Shown here: positions 17,572 through 26,123 of the stretch, in pieces | Position numbering within the stretch: position 1 is the first letter of the stretch | How the letters are laid out: the number at the start of each line of letters is the position of its first letter | Made by a program: the position numbers and the translations under genes | The notes under the pieces: generated by a model | Databases searched by the model: none | Seen by the model: only the letters and a program-made list of their open reading frames with translations | Told to the model about the DNA's origin: nothing | NCBI GenBank assembly: GCA_030145245.1 | Contig: JAQYWC010000082.1 | Location: 79,206-143,205 of the forward strand | DNA length: 64,000 nt | Direction: 5' to 3' | From: Desulfobacterium sp. | GTDB taxonomy: Bacteria; Desulfobacterota; Desulfobacteria; Desulfobacterales; Desulfobacteraceae

Positions 17572-17603
17572 TCGAGAGAACGAAACCCATGGTTTTTTAT
17601 TTT
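17557..17603 (+). terminator. attenuator terminator (hairpin 3:4)
   Basis: AAACCATGGG (17557-17566) pairs perfectly with CCCATGGTTT (17586-17595) over 10 positions with a 19-base loop, followed by TTTATTTT. Strand 3 of this stem is the same sequence that forms the antiterminator with strand 2. With plentiful Phe-tRNA the leader is finished and this terminator forms, stopping transcription before paaK. Confidence 0.88.
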
Positions 17604-17643
17604 CAAGGACCGGGGGTTTTAAAATCCTTGAGTCCTTTTTTTT
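17603..17643 (+). terminator. second hairpin with T run before paaK
   Basis: TCAAGGA (17603-17609) can pair with TCCTTGA (17625-17631), or AAGGAC (17605-17610) with GTCCTT (17632-17637), the latter running straight into eight Ts (17636-17643). Either weak stem could act as a second terminator or as a pause site between the attenuator and paaK. Its role is unclear. Confidence 0.45.
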
Positions 17644-17685
17644 GGTTTTCTATCAACAGGCCCCAATGCCAAAGGAGAATCACCT

Positions 17686-18990
17686 ATGCCGATCTTCAAC
17701 ATGGATTTTGAAACAATGCCCCGGGAGGCCCTTAAAGCCATCCAGCTCTCACGACTGAAAACCACCCTTGAAAAGGTCTATGCCACCGTTCCCTTTTACC
17801 GTGACAGCTTTAAAAAGGCCGGCATCACGCCCCAGGATATCAACTCACTTGATGATATGCGCCGGATCCCCTTCACCACCAAGCAGGACCTGAGGGACAA
17901 CTACCCCTACGGCATGTTTGCCGTTCCCATGGAAAACGTGGTCCGGATCCATGCAAGCTCAGGCACCACCGGAAGCCCCACCGTTGTCGGCTACACCAAG
18001 CGGGACATCAAAACCTGGTCGGAACTCATGGCCAGGTGCCTTGCAGCCGGCGGCGCAACAAGCCGTGATATCCTCCACAACGCTTACGGCTACGGCCTTT
18101 TCACCGGCGGACTCGGGGTCCACTACGGCGCTGAGCGCCTGGGGGCTTCGGTGATCCCGGTCTCCGGCGGAAACACCAAGCGCCAGATCATCATCATGAA
18201 GGATTTCAAGCCCACCATCCTCACCGGAACCCCCTCCTACATCCTTCACCTGGCTGAAGTTGCCGAGGAGATGGGGGTATCGTTCAAGGATCTGAGCTTC
18301 AAGGCCGGCATTTTCGGGGCCGAGCCCTGGTCCGAGGCAATGAGAGAGGAGATCGAATCCAAACTCGGCCTCAAGGCAATTGATATCTACGGCCTGAGCG
18401 AAATCATGGGACCCGGGGTCAGCATCGAGTGCATCCAGGCCCAGAACGGCCTGCATATTTTTGAGGATCACTTCATCCCGGAGATCATCGACCCTATAAC
18501 CGAAGAGGTGCTGCCCTACGGTGAAACAGGCGAACTTGTCTTCACCTCCATCACCAAGGAAGCCTTTCCCATCATCCGCTACAGAACCCGGGACATCACC
18601 TCCCTGAATGCCGAACCCTGTATCTGCGGCCGAACCCATGTGCGCATGAAAAAGGTATCCGGCAGGACCGACGACATGCTGATCATCCGGGGCGTCAACG
18701 TCTTTCCATCCCAGATAGAGGACGTTCTCATGAAAAGCGAGAATATTCTCCCCCATTACCAGCTTGTGGTTGACAGATCCGGTAATCTTGATAGTCTAAC
18801 GGTCAAGGTCGAGGTCAGCGACCAGATATTCTCGGATCAGATCAAGAACCTCCAGAACATGGAGGCCAAAATTTCCAAGGACATCAAGGAATATCTGGGA
18901 GTGTCTGCCAAGGTGATGCTGGTTGAGCCAAAAGCTATCGAGCGCAGCCAGGGCAAGGCCATACGGGTTATTGACAACCGAAACATTTAA
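17686..18990 (+). CDS. paaK: phenylacetate-CoA ligase
   Basis: A 434-residue adenylate-forming enzyme: phenylacetate + ATP + CoA to phenylacetyl-CoA. The AMP-binding loop SSGTTGSP is at residues 91-98; [16 protein letters not shown] and [21 protein letters not shown] (broken here across the two core motifs) mark the A5, A7 and A8 regions; the C-terminal lid follows. AAAGGAG precedes the ATG. It is the first gene after a phenylalanine attenuator and is followed by an ACT-domain gene. In anaerobes such ligases are found with indolepyruvate/phenylpyruvate ferredoxin oxidoreductases that reductively carboxylate phenylacetyl-CoA to phenylpyruvate; the attenuator argues for that biosynthetic role. 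Confidence 0.93.
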   Translation: MPIFNMDFETMPREALKAIQLSRLKTTLEKVYATVPFYRDSFKKAGITPQDINSLDDMRRIPFTTKQDLRDNYPYGMFAVPMENVVRIHASSGTTGSPTVVGYTKRDIKTWSELMARCLAAGGATSRDILHNAYGYGLFTGGLGVHYGAERLGASVIPVSGGNTKRQIIIMKDFKPTILTGTPSYILHLAEVAEEMGVSFKDLSFKAGIFGAEPWSEAMREEIESKLGLKAIDIYGLSEIMGPGVSIECIQAQNGLHIFEDHFIPEIIDPITEEVLPYGETGELVFTSITKEAFPIIRYRTRDITSLNAEPCICGRTHVRMKKVSGRTDDMLIIRGVNVFPSQIEDVLMKSENILPHYQLVVDRSGNLDSLTVKVEVSDQIFSDQIKNLQNMEAKISKDIKEYLGVSAKVMLVEPKAIERSQGKAIRVIDNRNI

Positions 18991-19013
18991 AAGAAAAAAG
19001 GAGGTAAACTGAT

Positions 19014-19445
19014 ATGCGAGCCGAGCAGATATCAATATTTCTGGAGAACAAGGCCGGGCGCCTTGCAGAGGTCACTGCCATACTCAGGGATGCAGACGTC
19101 AACATAAGGGCGCTCTCCCTTGCCGATACAACGGATTTCGGAATCCTGAGGCTGATCGTCAATGACAACCATCGGGCGGAAGAGATCCTTAAAAAAGAGG
19201 GTTTCACCGTAGGCAAGACCAACGTGATCGCCGTGGAGGTTGACGACAATCCCGGCGGACTCAACCAGGTTCTGGACCCCCTCACCAGCGAAGGGATCAA
19301 TGTGGAATACATGTACGCCTTTGCCAACCCCAACCGGAAAAACGCCATCATGATCTTCCGGTTTGACAACATTGACAAGGCTATCAAGATCCTGGCCAAA
19401 AACAACATCGCTGTGATCAAGGGCGAGGATGTCTACAACCTCTAA
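19014..19445 (+). CDS. ACT-domain protein (two tandem ACT modules)
   Basis: A 143-residue protein with two ACT folds: residues about 4-68 ([20 protein letters not shown]) and about 72-140 ([19 protein letters not shown]). The NKAGRL and DNPGGL loops are the typical amino-acid-binding corners. ACT pairs bind amino acids and regulate enzymes; proteins of this type commonly follow paaK in anaerobes. It is 23 bases downstream of paaK, behind AAAGGAGG, so it shares the phenylalanine attenuator and may add feedback at the protein level by binding phenylalanine. Ligand is inference. Confidence 0.88.
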   Translation: MRAEQISIFLENKAGRLAEVTAILRDADVNIRALSLADTTDFGILRLIVNDNHRAEEILKKEGFTVGKTNVIAVEVDDNPGGLNQVLDPLTSEGINVEYMYAFANPNRKNAIMIFRFDNIDKAIKILAKNNIAVIKGEDVYNL

Positions 19446-19451
19446 TGGTAC

Positions 19452-19509
19452 TTCGCAGATGACTTGACCCCGGCCTTATCGATAAGGGTCTCAAGTCGTC
19501 GGCTGCGAA
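19452..19509. repeat. large nested palindrome downstream of the ACT gene
   Basis: Three nested inverted pairs share one centre: TTCGCAG/CTGCGAA (19452-19458, 19503-19509), GACTTGA/TCAAGTC (19461-19467, 19491-19497) and the perfect palindrome CCTTATCGATAAGG (19474-19487). It would fold into one long interrupted stem in RNA or DNA. It may be a processed 3' end signal or a relic of a palindromic repeat element. Confidence 0.6.
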
Positions 19510-19526
19510 CCCCAGGGTTCATCCAA

Positions 19527-19573
19527 AACAACAATGGCCGGTCCGGGAATTTCCCGGGCCGGCCATTGTTGTT
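19527..19573. terminator. bidirectional terminator between the ACT gene and rnfB
   Basis: AACAACAATGGCCGG (19527-19541) pairs perfectly with CCGGCCATTGTTGTT (19559-19573), and the inner CCGGGAAA/TTTCCCGG extends the stem, giving A-rich and T-rich flanks on either side. It lies between two convergent operons, as a shared terminator should. Confidence 0.85.
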
Positions 19574-19594
19574 TGTTATGTTTGTAACCGGGGG

Positions 19595-20416
19595 TTAGTC
19601 CGCGTTTTTCCCTATAAACCCGATACAATCCTTGGGACACTTCTCAAGGCCTTCAACCGCCGACTCCTCATTCTCTGCCCTGTAGGCATCGGTATCTGCC
19701 ACGGCCATGTTCTTATCCATGGTAAAGATGTCAGAGACCTTGACACAGGCCTTGCAGCCGATGCAGCCCTTGGTGCAGACGGTTGTAACGTCCTTGCCCT
19801 TGTCCAGGTTGGAACAGAGCACCGAGGGAATTTTATCCTCGTGGAAGTCGGTCATGGAGATGATCAATCTCGGGCACGCCTTGACGCAGGCACCGCAACC
19901 GATGCACTTGTCGTAGTCCACCACGGCAAGTCCGTCCTCAATGTGGATGGCGTCGTACTGGCAGACGCTTACACAGTCGCCAAACCCCAGGCAACCAAAG
20001 GTACAGCCCTGGACCCCGGCCACAAGGTTTGCAGCGGCGCACCGCATTTCACCCTTGTATTCGGTTCTGCCCTTGCGCTCTTCAAAACGGGCGCCGCAAT
20101 GGACCACGGGACGATTGGGAACCGAGTCCCCCACATCCACGCCCATGATGCCGGCAACCTCGATGGCGCAGCCTTCACCACCCACCGGGCACTTGTTTAC
20201 CGGGGCGTTATCCGCCACCACGGCAACGGCATATTCGCTGCAGCCAAGATAACCGCAGCCGCCGCAATTAGCGCCGGGAAGGGCTTCCAACACCGCCTCG
20301 ACCTTTTCATCCACCTCAACATGGAACTTCTTGTTGGCCCATCCAAGTATGTATGACATGATCACTGCCATGCCAAGCATGGTCACGGCAGCGATGCCTA
20401 TGGTTATTTCAATCAT
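19595..20416 (-). CDS. rnfB: Rnf complex subunit RnfB
   Basis: A 273-residue iron-sulfur subunit. An N-terminal membrane anchor (residues 3-25) is followed by the four-Cys motif of the RnfB/NADH-oxidoreductase-like domain ([15 protein letters not shown] and CPVGGEGC), then two-by-two 4Fe-4S cysteine clusters, with [12 protein letters not shown] and CIGCKACV clearly readable. It passes electrons between ferredoxin and the membrane part. It is the last gene of rnfCDGEAB and overlaps rnfA by 8 bases. Confidence 0.95.
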   Translation of the reverse strand: MIEITIGIAAVTMLGMAVIMSYILGWANKKFHVEVDEKVEAVLEALPGANCGGCGYLGCSEYAVAVVADNAPVNKCPVGGEGCAIEVAGIMGVDVGDSVPNRPVVHCGARFEERKGRTEYKGEMRCAAANLVAGVQGCTFGCLGFGDCVSVCQYDAIHIEDGLAVVDYDKCIGCGACVKACPRLIISMTDFHEDKIPSVLCSNLDKGKDVTTVCTKGCIGCKACVKVSDIFTMDKNMAVADTDAYRAENEESAVEGLEKCPKDCIGFIGKNAD

Positions 20417-21200
20417 TGATACCTCGAATCTGCTGGTGTAAGTTGGGTTCGATCATTGCCGTCTGAACCTGTTCCACGGAGATCTCCATGGCCACTTCCC
20501 CACCCGGTGTGATCGCCTTTCTGAGGCCTGAATCCACGCCGGTAAATCCCATGAAGGCCAAAGCGAGAATGCCGCCCACAACAAGTGTGATGGCAGCGCC
20601 CTTGAACGGCTCGGGCACGTCGCACAGGTCAAGATCCTCACGGATGCCGGACATGATCACGATGGCAATGGTGAAGCCGAGGCCGCCGAAGAGGGCCAGG
20701 GTCAGGGACCGTCCAAGATCCCAGGCATCCGCCGGGTTCTCAACCCCTGCCACGTTGCTCATGATGGTGAGGCAGGCAAAGAGGATGGCGCAGTTGGTGG
20801 TGATCAAGGGAAGGAACACACCAAAGGATTTGTACAATGCCGGAAAGAATTTCCTCACATACATCTCAACAAACTGAACCGATGAGGAGATGGAGAAGAT
20901 ATAGACAATGTAGCTCAGCACGGTGAGATCAATGGTCGCCGCAGCCTCCTTGGACACGAAAAAGCCTGCGATAAAGGAGGAAAGCGGAGCGCCGGGGATC
21001 AACACCATGGTGGTGATGGTCCAACTCAGAAACGCCGCGATGCTGATAACAAAGGTAACGGCACATCCCATGCCGAATGCCATGTCAACCCGGCGGGACA
21101 CACCGATGAAGGGGCAGATACCCACAAAATAATAGAGAACAAAGTTGTTGATAACCGCCGCGCTCAGGGCGATCAGAAATATATCAATAATGTAGTTCAT
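20409..21200 (-). CDS. rnfA: Rnf complex subunit RnfA
   Basis: A 263-residue integral membrane protein, about 70 residues longer than E. coli RsxA. Family motifs [31 protein letters not shown] and [14 protein letters not shown] are intact. The extra length comes from an insert of about 25 residues after the second helix (residues about 75-95) and a 40-residue soluble C-terminal tail (from about residue 222). RnfA pairs with RnfE to form the central iron-sulfur-containing core of the ion pump. Overlaps rnfE by 4 bases and rnfB by 8. Confidence 0.93.
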   Translation of the reverse strand: MNYIIDIFLIALSAAVINNFVLYYFVGICPFIGVSRRVDMAFGMGCAVTFVISIAAFLSWTITTMVLIPGAPLSSFIAGFFVSKEAAATIDLTVLSYIVYIFSISSSVQFVEMYVRKFFPALYKSFGVFLPLITTNCAILFACLTIMSNVAGVENPADAWDLGRSLTLALFGGLGFTIAIVIMSGIREDLDLCDVPEPFKGAAITLVVGGILALAFMGFTGVDSGLRKAITPGGEVAMEISVEQVQTAMIEPNLHQQIRGIND

Positions 21201-21814
21201 ATGCTTCCTCCTGATTTACGCGCGGAGTACCAGTTGACCAACCCCAGGAGAAGCCCGAGGGTGATAAAGGCCCCCGGAGGCAGTACCATGATGACCCAGT
21301 CAGGCCAGGCCGCGGGCAGCAGCTGGTAACCGAAGAGACCGCCGGTGCCGAGGAGTTCCCTTACCGCTGCAATACTTGCCAGGGCAAGACCGAATCCCAG
21401 GGACTGTCCCAGGGCGTCGGAGGCCGCAACAAACGGACCCTGCTTGGACGCACACACTTCGCAGCGACAGATGATGAGGCAGTTAACGATGATCAAGGGG
21501 ATATAGGGTCCCAGGGTCTTGCTCATCTGGTAGAGATAGGCGGCCAGCACCCTGTCCGCAATGGTCACAAATGTTGCGATGGTCAGGGTAAAGATGACGA
21601 TTCGAAGATGGGGCTTGAGCAAATTCCGGAGCAGGCTGATCACCACGTTGGCGCAGACAAGCACAAATGCTACGGAACACGCCATGGTGATGGCCGGTTT
21701 CATTCCATTGGTAACGGCCAGGGTCGGGCAAAGCCCGAGGAGCTGGCGGTACACCGGGTTTTCCGGCAGGATACCCTGCAGGAACCTCTCGGTGGCTGTT
21801 GGTTGATCTGCCAT
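21197..21814 (-). CDS. rnfE: Rnf complex subunit RnfE
   Basis: A 205-residue membrane protein with about six helices. The [11 protein letters not shown] motif near the N-terminus and [18 protein letters not shown] in the middle carry the Cys residues that with RnfA hold an inter-subunit 2Fe-2S cluster. It lies between rnfG and rnfA with a one-base overlap and a 4-base overlap, so translation is coupled. Confidence 0.93.
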   Translation of the reverse strand: MADQPTATERFLQGILPENPVYRQLLGLCPTLAVTNGMKPAITMACSVAFVLVCANVVISLLRNLLKPHLRIVIFTLTIATFVTIADRVLAAYLYQMSKTLGPYIPLIIVNCLIICRCEVCASKQGPFVAASDALGQSLGFGLALASIAAVRELLGTGGLFGYQLLPAAWPDWVIMVLPPGAFITLGLLLGLVNWYSARKSGGSI

Positions 21815-22476
21815 TACTGGACCCCCTTCCCGTCTGAATCTTTCAATTGAGCCACCTGGGGTTTCAGATCAGAAACCGCCTGGTTTACAAGTTTGGTTAC
21901 GGCCTTCGAAGAGATGGTTGCACCGGAGATGGCATCGATCTCATTGACCCCGCCCGTTGCCAGCTTTACCACCTTAAAGGGCGTGGCAGTGTCTTTGTTG
22001 CCGTACTGGGCCCGCCAAGCGTCTTCCACGATCTTGTTACCAAGACCGGGGGTCTCCTTCTGATCCAGGATAAAGAGGCCGGTGACTTTCCCTGCATCGG
22101 CATCCATGCCCACCAGGAGCTCTATTTTGTCAGCATAGCCCTGACCCTTGGTCTTTGCCACCCAGCCCGCCGGGGTACCATCCTTGAAGTCCGCCTTGTA
22201 AAGGGTGTAGTACTTCGTTACCGGACCCTTTTCAACGGCAACGGTGTTGGGGGTGATCACAAGGGTCTCGCCCTTGGCCGTGAGTTCATCTGCGGCCTGC
22301 TGGCCGAGGATCACCACAGGGACCTTTTCCAGGGTCTCCTTTAATTTGTTCTCTTCGATCTTTGGCCCCAGGGCCGCCTGGACCCCGGCAAGTGACATGC
22401 CAAAGATCAGGGCCAGCAGCAAAACAAGCCAGGCCTGGCCCAGGTTTGTCCTTAAAATAGCTTTCATATCAGGCAT
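21814..22476 (-). CDS. rnfG: Rnf complex subunit RnfG (flavoprotein)
   Basis: A 220-residue subunit anchored by one N-terminal helix (about residues 13-34). SGATIS at residues 184-189 is the covalent FMN attachment motif; the flavin is esterified to Thr187. The domain faces the periplasm. The start overlaps the rnfD stop by 8 bases. ApbE is needed to attach the flavin but is not in the window. Confidence 0.93.
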   Translation of the reverse strand: MPDMKAILRTNLGQAWLVLLLALIFGMSLAGVQAALGPKIEENKLKETLEKVPVVILGQQAADELTAKGETLVITPNTVAVEKGPVTKYYTLYKADFKDGTPAGWVAKTKGQGYADKIELLVGMDADAGKVTGLFILDQKETPGLGNKIVEDAWRAQYGNKDTATPFKVVKLATGGVNEIDAISGATISSKAVTKLVNQAVSDLKPQVAQLKDSDGKGVQ

Positions 22477-23455
22477 CTCCCATCGGGTGTGGTATGGTCC
22501 ATCGGTTAATCAGGGGAGTCACGGCGTTCATCAGAAGAATCGCAAACATCACGCCTTCGGGATATCCGCTGAAGAGCCTGATGATCATGACAAGTGCGCC
22601 TACGCCTACACCGAAGATAAACTTGCCCCTGGGGGTCAGGGGAGAGGTGACAGGATCGGTGGCAATGAAAAAGGCGCCAAAGAGCAGGGCTCCGCCAAAG
22701 AGATGATGGAGCAGGACATGGCCGCCTGCACCTGCGGCAAAGTCAGCCAGACCTGCAAGAACAACCACGCAGGAGAGAACACCTGCGGGAATCTCCCAGG
22801 AAGCGGTCCGCCGGATGCAGAGGAAGATCCCGCCGATGAGGGCGGCAAGTGCGCTTGTCTCACCTATTGACCCGTTGGTAAACCCGAAAAAGAGATCAAA
22901 CACCGGGGTTGCGATACCGCTGCCCTTAAAGGCGTTCAACGGGGTTGCCTGGGAAATGGCATCCACTACACCTGCCGGGTTTTCATAGGCGCCGGCGCCC
23001 ATGAGACTTGCAAAGGCGATCATCACAAATGCGCGACCAACCATTGCCGGGTTAAAGATGTTCATGCCAAGGCCGCCAAAGATGATCTTGCCGATACCCA
23101 TGGCCACTACGGAGGCAAGGGCGCCGACATACCAGGGGGCCGTGCCCGGAAGGGACAGGGCAAGGATGATGCCGGTAACGACTGCGGAACAGTCTGTCAG
23201 TGTAATCTTTTTTCCACGCATGGAGACAAACAGGGCCTCGCTTGCAAGACAGGCGACCACGCAGACAACAAGCTGCTTGACTGCGTACCCCCTGAACACA
23301 AAAACGGACATGGCCACAAGGGGCACAAGGGCTATGAGGACATCTGTCATCATCCGTTTTGTGGTAAACGTCATGTCAGATACGTGGGGTGAAGGGGCTA
23401 CGTTAAGGGTTGGTCCCTCGAGCCCCGCTCCCTCTATTTCACTTATTTTTGACAA
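22469..23455 (-). CDS. rnfD: Rnf complex subunit RnfD (flavoprotein)
   Basis: A 328-residue membrane protein with about nine helices. The SQATPL motif places the covalent FMN on Thr171. GLGMNIFNPAMVGRAFV is the family's central signature. RnfD works with RnfG and RnfE in sodium or proton translocation coupled to ferredoxin:NAD+ electron flow. It follows rnfC by 37 bases. Confidence 0.94.
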   Translation of the reverse strand: MSKISEIEGAGLEGPTLNVAPSPHVSDMTFTTKRMMTDVLIALVPLVAMSVFVFRGYAVKQLVVCVVACLASEALFVSMRGKKITLTDCSAVVTGIILALSLPGTAPWYVGALASVVAMGIGKIIFGGLGMNIFNPAMVGRAFVMIAFASLMGAGAYENPAGVVDAISQATPLNAFKGSGIATPVFDLFFGFTNGSIGETSALAALIGGIFLCIRRTASWEIPAGVLSCVVVLAGLADFAAGAGGHVLLHHLFGGALLFGAFFIATDPVTSPLTPRGKFIFGVGVGALVMIIRLFSGYPEGVMFAILLMNAVTPLINRWTIPHPMGDA

Positions 23456-23492
23456 TATGCCAACTCCTTTCCTATGGACTCCGTTAGGGCCA

Positions 23493-24863
23493 TCATTTTT
23501 TCATGGCGGCTGCGACCTGGGCCTTTCCCGTGCGAATCAACTGGACAAGCTTGATGCTGGCGGGACAGACATAGGTACAACTACCGCACTCAAAACAGGC
23601 ATTAATATTATACTGGCGGGCGAGTTCCGGATTCTGGTACCGTGCCGCCATGGCAAGCTTTGTGGGAACAAGATTCATGGGGCAGGCATCAACGCAACGT
23701 CCGCAGCGCACACATGAGGTCTCCTCGCCCCGGGCCGCCTCGGCGTGGGTGAGGATGGTAATTCCGCTGGTTCCTTTTGTCACCGGCGTGTTCAGATCTG
23801 AAAAAGCAAATCCCATCATTGGACCGCCGGCGATGATCCTTGCCGCGTCCCTGGTCAATCCGCCGCAATAGTCGATCAGCTCGCCCATGGTGATCCCGAT
23901 GGGAACAAACAGGTTCTTGGGGTTGGCAATACCACCGCCGGTGACGCTCACGACCCTGTGGGTCAGGGGACCTTTTTTGATCACGGCCCGTGCCACGGCG
24001 GCCATGGTACCGACATTGCTCATGGCAACACCCACAGCGGAGGGCAGTCCGCCCAGGGGCACTTCCAGGTCGAGAACCGCTTTTACCAGCTGCTTCTCAC
24101 TTCCCTGGGGATACTTTGTCTTGACCACGGCAACCTGGACAACGGTGTTTTGAGTCGCTGATTCCAGGGCCTCGATGGCCTCGGGCTTGTTGTCCTCGAC
24201 GCAGATGAAGATCTCCTTTGCCGAAACAGCCCTTCCAGCCAGCAGCGCTCCTGCAACAATGGCGTGGGGGGCCTCCTTCATGATCCTGTAGTCACAGGTC
24301 AGGTAGGGCTCACACTCACATCCGTTGACCAGCAGGGTGTCGATGAGCTGCTTGTCGCTGGGCATCACCTTTACGTGGGTGGGAAAGGCAGCGCCACCCA
24401 GGCCGACGATGCCGGCAGCATGGATCAGCTTTGAGATCTCATCCGGGGCGTAATCAGGGATGGTGGAAAGGGACCAGTCCGTATCGGTCATCTCCTTCCA
24501 CAAATCCTCCGGATCCACCTGGTCACCGTCGGTCTTGATCTCAATGGCCGGCAGATGCCGACCGTTGGCAAGGGTCACGACCGTGTTTTTTTTCACCTTT
24601 CCTGCCACCGGGGAGTGGAGGGCGGCCGAAACAAACGCCTGCCCCTTCCCGACCATTTCGCCGCAGGTCACCATCTGCTTCGGTTTTACCACCGGTTCGC
24701 AGGGTGCGCCAATGTGCTGGAGCAGGGGAAGTACTACCTTGCCTGGATTGGGTAGCACTTCAACTTCAGCTCCAGCAGAATAAAACTTGTTGTCAGGAGG
24801 ATGAATCCCGTGGGGAAAACTCCCTTTTCCTGGAAACTCTTCTTTTGACCCGAAAAAACCCAT
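23493..24863 (-). CDS. rnfC: Rnf complex subunit RnfC (NADH-binding)
   Basis: A 456-residue peripheral subunit that binds NAD(H), FMN and two 4Fe-4S clusters. The nucleotide-binding GIVGLGGAAFPTHVK loop (about residue 130), the FMN-binding SLBB-type region, and paired cluster motifs CVRCGRCVDACP and CFECGSCTYVCP near the C-terminus are intact. It is the first gene of the operon, preceded by GGTGGAG before its ATG. The complex couples ferredoxin oxidation, NAD+ reduction and ion pumping, a central energy-conserving step in sulfate reducers and acetogens. Confidence 0.95.
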   Translation of the reverse strand: MGFFGSKEEFPGKGSFPHGIHPPDNKFYSAGAEVEVLPNPGKVVLPLLQHIGAPCEPVVKPKQMVTCGEMVGKGQAFVSAALHSPVAGKVKKNTVVTLANGRHLPAIEIKTDGDQVDPEDLWKEMTDTDWSLSTIPDYAPDEISKLIHAAGIVGLGGAAFPTHVKVMPSDKQLIDTLLVNGCECEPYLTCDYRIMKEAPHAIVAGALLAGRAVSAKEIFICVEDNKPEAIEALESATQNTVVQVAVVKTKYPQGSEKQLVKAVLDLEVPLGGLPSAVGVAMSNVGTMAAVARAVIKKGPLTHRVVSVTGGGIANPKNLFVPIGITMGELIDYCGGLTRDAARIIAGGPMMGFAFSDLNTPVTKGTSGITILTHAEAARGEETSCVRCGRCVDACPMNLVPTKLAMAARYQNPELARQYNINACFECGSCTYVCPASIKLVQLIRTGKAQVAAAMKK

Positions 24864-24985
24864 AATTTTTCAATCGCTCCACCAGATTTTTCAATCTGCA
24901 TCTATGGTTAATCTATAGCTAACAGAGAAGTAGTTTCCATAGCAGCAACTGGAGCGGGTGTCAAGCCAAAAGCTATTGAGTTATT

Positions 24986-25885
24986 CTATTGAACGACCCA
25001 GACCACCTGGTTTCCGGCAGCCTGAAAAATCTTCTCCCCCACCCTTCCCATGAGAAAGTTTTTAAGGAAGGTGAGGTTCCTGCGCCCGATCACGATGCTC
25101 TCATACCCACCCTTCCGGGCCCTGTCGACGATATTTTCCGTCAGATCGCCGTCGGTTGATATCACCTCGCAGGTAAGCTGGTCGTCGGTAAACCCGGCAC
25201 TGGTAAGGCATTCTACAGATTGTTTAAAGAAGGGATCGGTCTCCTCAAGCGTATGCTTTTCGCCATTGGAGGGGGTTTTTGAGGCGTGGCAGAGCAGAAG
25301 GCGATATCCCTTGCTGTCAATGAGCTGGCCCATGCGCCGGACACCCTCCAACACCTCACGGGTACCGTCAAAGGCGACCAGGACATCCTTTTGCTTAGGA
25401 ATTCCGCCGACAACGATGAGGGGAATGCTCTTTATCTTTCCAAGAAGTTTTGTGGGAACGCTTCCAACAAATAGGTCCTTGAGCCTGGAGTACCCTTTCC
25501 TGCCCACCACCACAGCATCATATCCCATGCGGGACTCCTCAACGATATCCCGGACTACCCCCTGGTCCTTGGTGTGGATTTTTGTCGTCACGGCCTCCTG
25601 GGGAAAGCCCTCGCTCAACAGGATATCATTGGCCTTTGCCATGCACTCCTTGACAAGTTTGTACCGCTCCGTCATGCTGGCCCTTATTTCCGGGGTCTTG
25701 AACCTGAAGTCCAGGTCCTTTTCCATGTGCCAGAAGGATCTGGGAATCTTGCTCTCCACATAGAAAGCAACGACTTCTGTTTTATCAGGGGGAAAAACCA
25801 TTCCAACGTACCGGGCGGCGTCTAGGGCAAGTTCCGAGCCATCATAGGCCAGCAATACTCTAAATTTTGTTTGTTCCATGTTCAT
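24986..25885 (-). CDS. tandem universal stress protein
   Basis: A 299-residue protein of two UspA domains (about residues 5-160 and 165-299). The first starts FRVLLAYDGSELALDAARYV with a DG nucleotide-binding loop; the G-x2-G-x9-G-(S/T) ATP motif of the second ends VIGRRNLTFLKNFLMGRVG. Double UspA proteins bind ATP and buffer cells against stress; the partner is unknown. GGGAGAAA precedes the start; the second ATG (25879) is equally possible. It is divergent from the MFS gene. Confidence 0.87.
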   Translation of the reverse strand: MNMEQTKFRVLLAYDGSELALDAARYVGMVFPPDKTEVVAFYVESKIPRSFWHMEKDLDFRFKTPEIRASMTERYKLVKECMAKANDILLSEGFPQEAVTTKIHTKDQGVVRDIVEESRMGYDAVVVGRKGYSRLKDLFVGSVPTKLLGKIKSIPLIVVGGIPKQKDVLVAFDGTREVLEGVRRMGQLIDSKGYRLLLCHASKTPSNGEKHTLEETDPFFKQSVECLTSAGFTDDQLTCEVISTDGDLTENIVDRARKGGYESIVIGRRNLTFLKNFLMGRVGEKIFQAAGNQVVWVVQ

Positions 25886-25929
25886 TTTCTCCCAGCTTTA
25901 ACCATTAAAAAGGCACCTTGCTTTTCATC

Positions 25930-25961
25930 TGACACCCCGTATCCATGGACAGAGGGTGTCA
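25930..25961. repeat. inverted repeat in the usp-MFS divergent region
   Basis: TGACACCC (25930-25937) and GGGTGTCA (25954-25961) are perfect complements separated by 16 bases. The region lies between two divergent genes, so it is more likely an operator or a leader hairpin than a terminator. No regulator is known for it. Confidence 0.4.
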
Positions 25962-26123
25962 AGTCTACGAGCAAAGCATGAAGAATAATATGAAATAACA
26001 AACCAACATCACTTTATACTCTGAATTCGAGTAAGGCAAGAACCCTTGGAAAAAATTTTCAGGTCCTTGACATCTTCGATTTTGCATGATGAAACCAGGG
26101 AAAACTTGAAACAAGGAGCCAAT

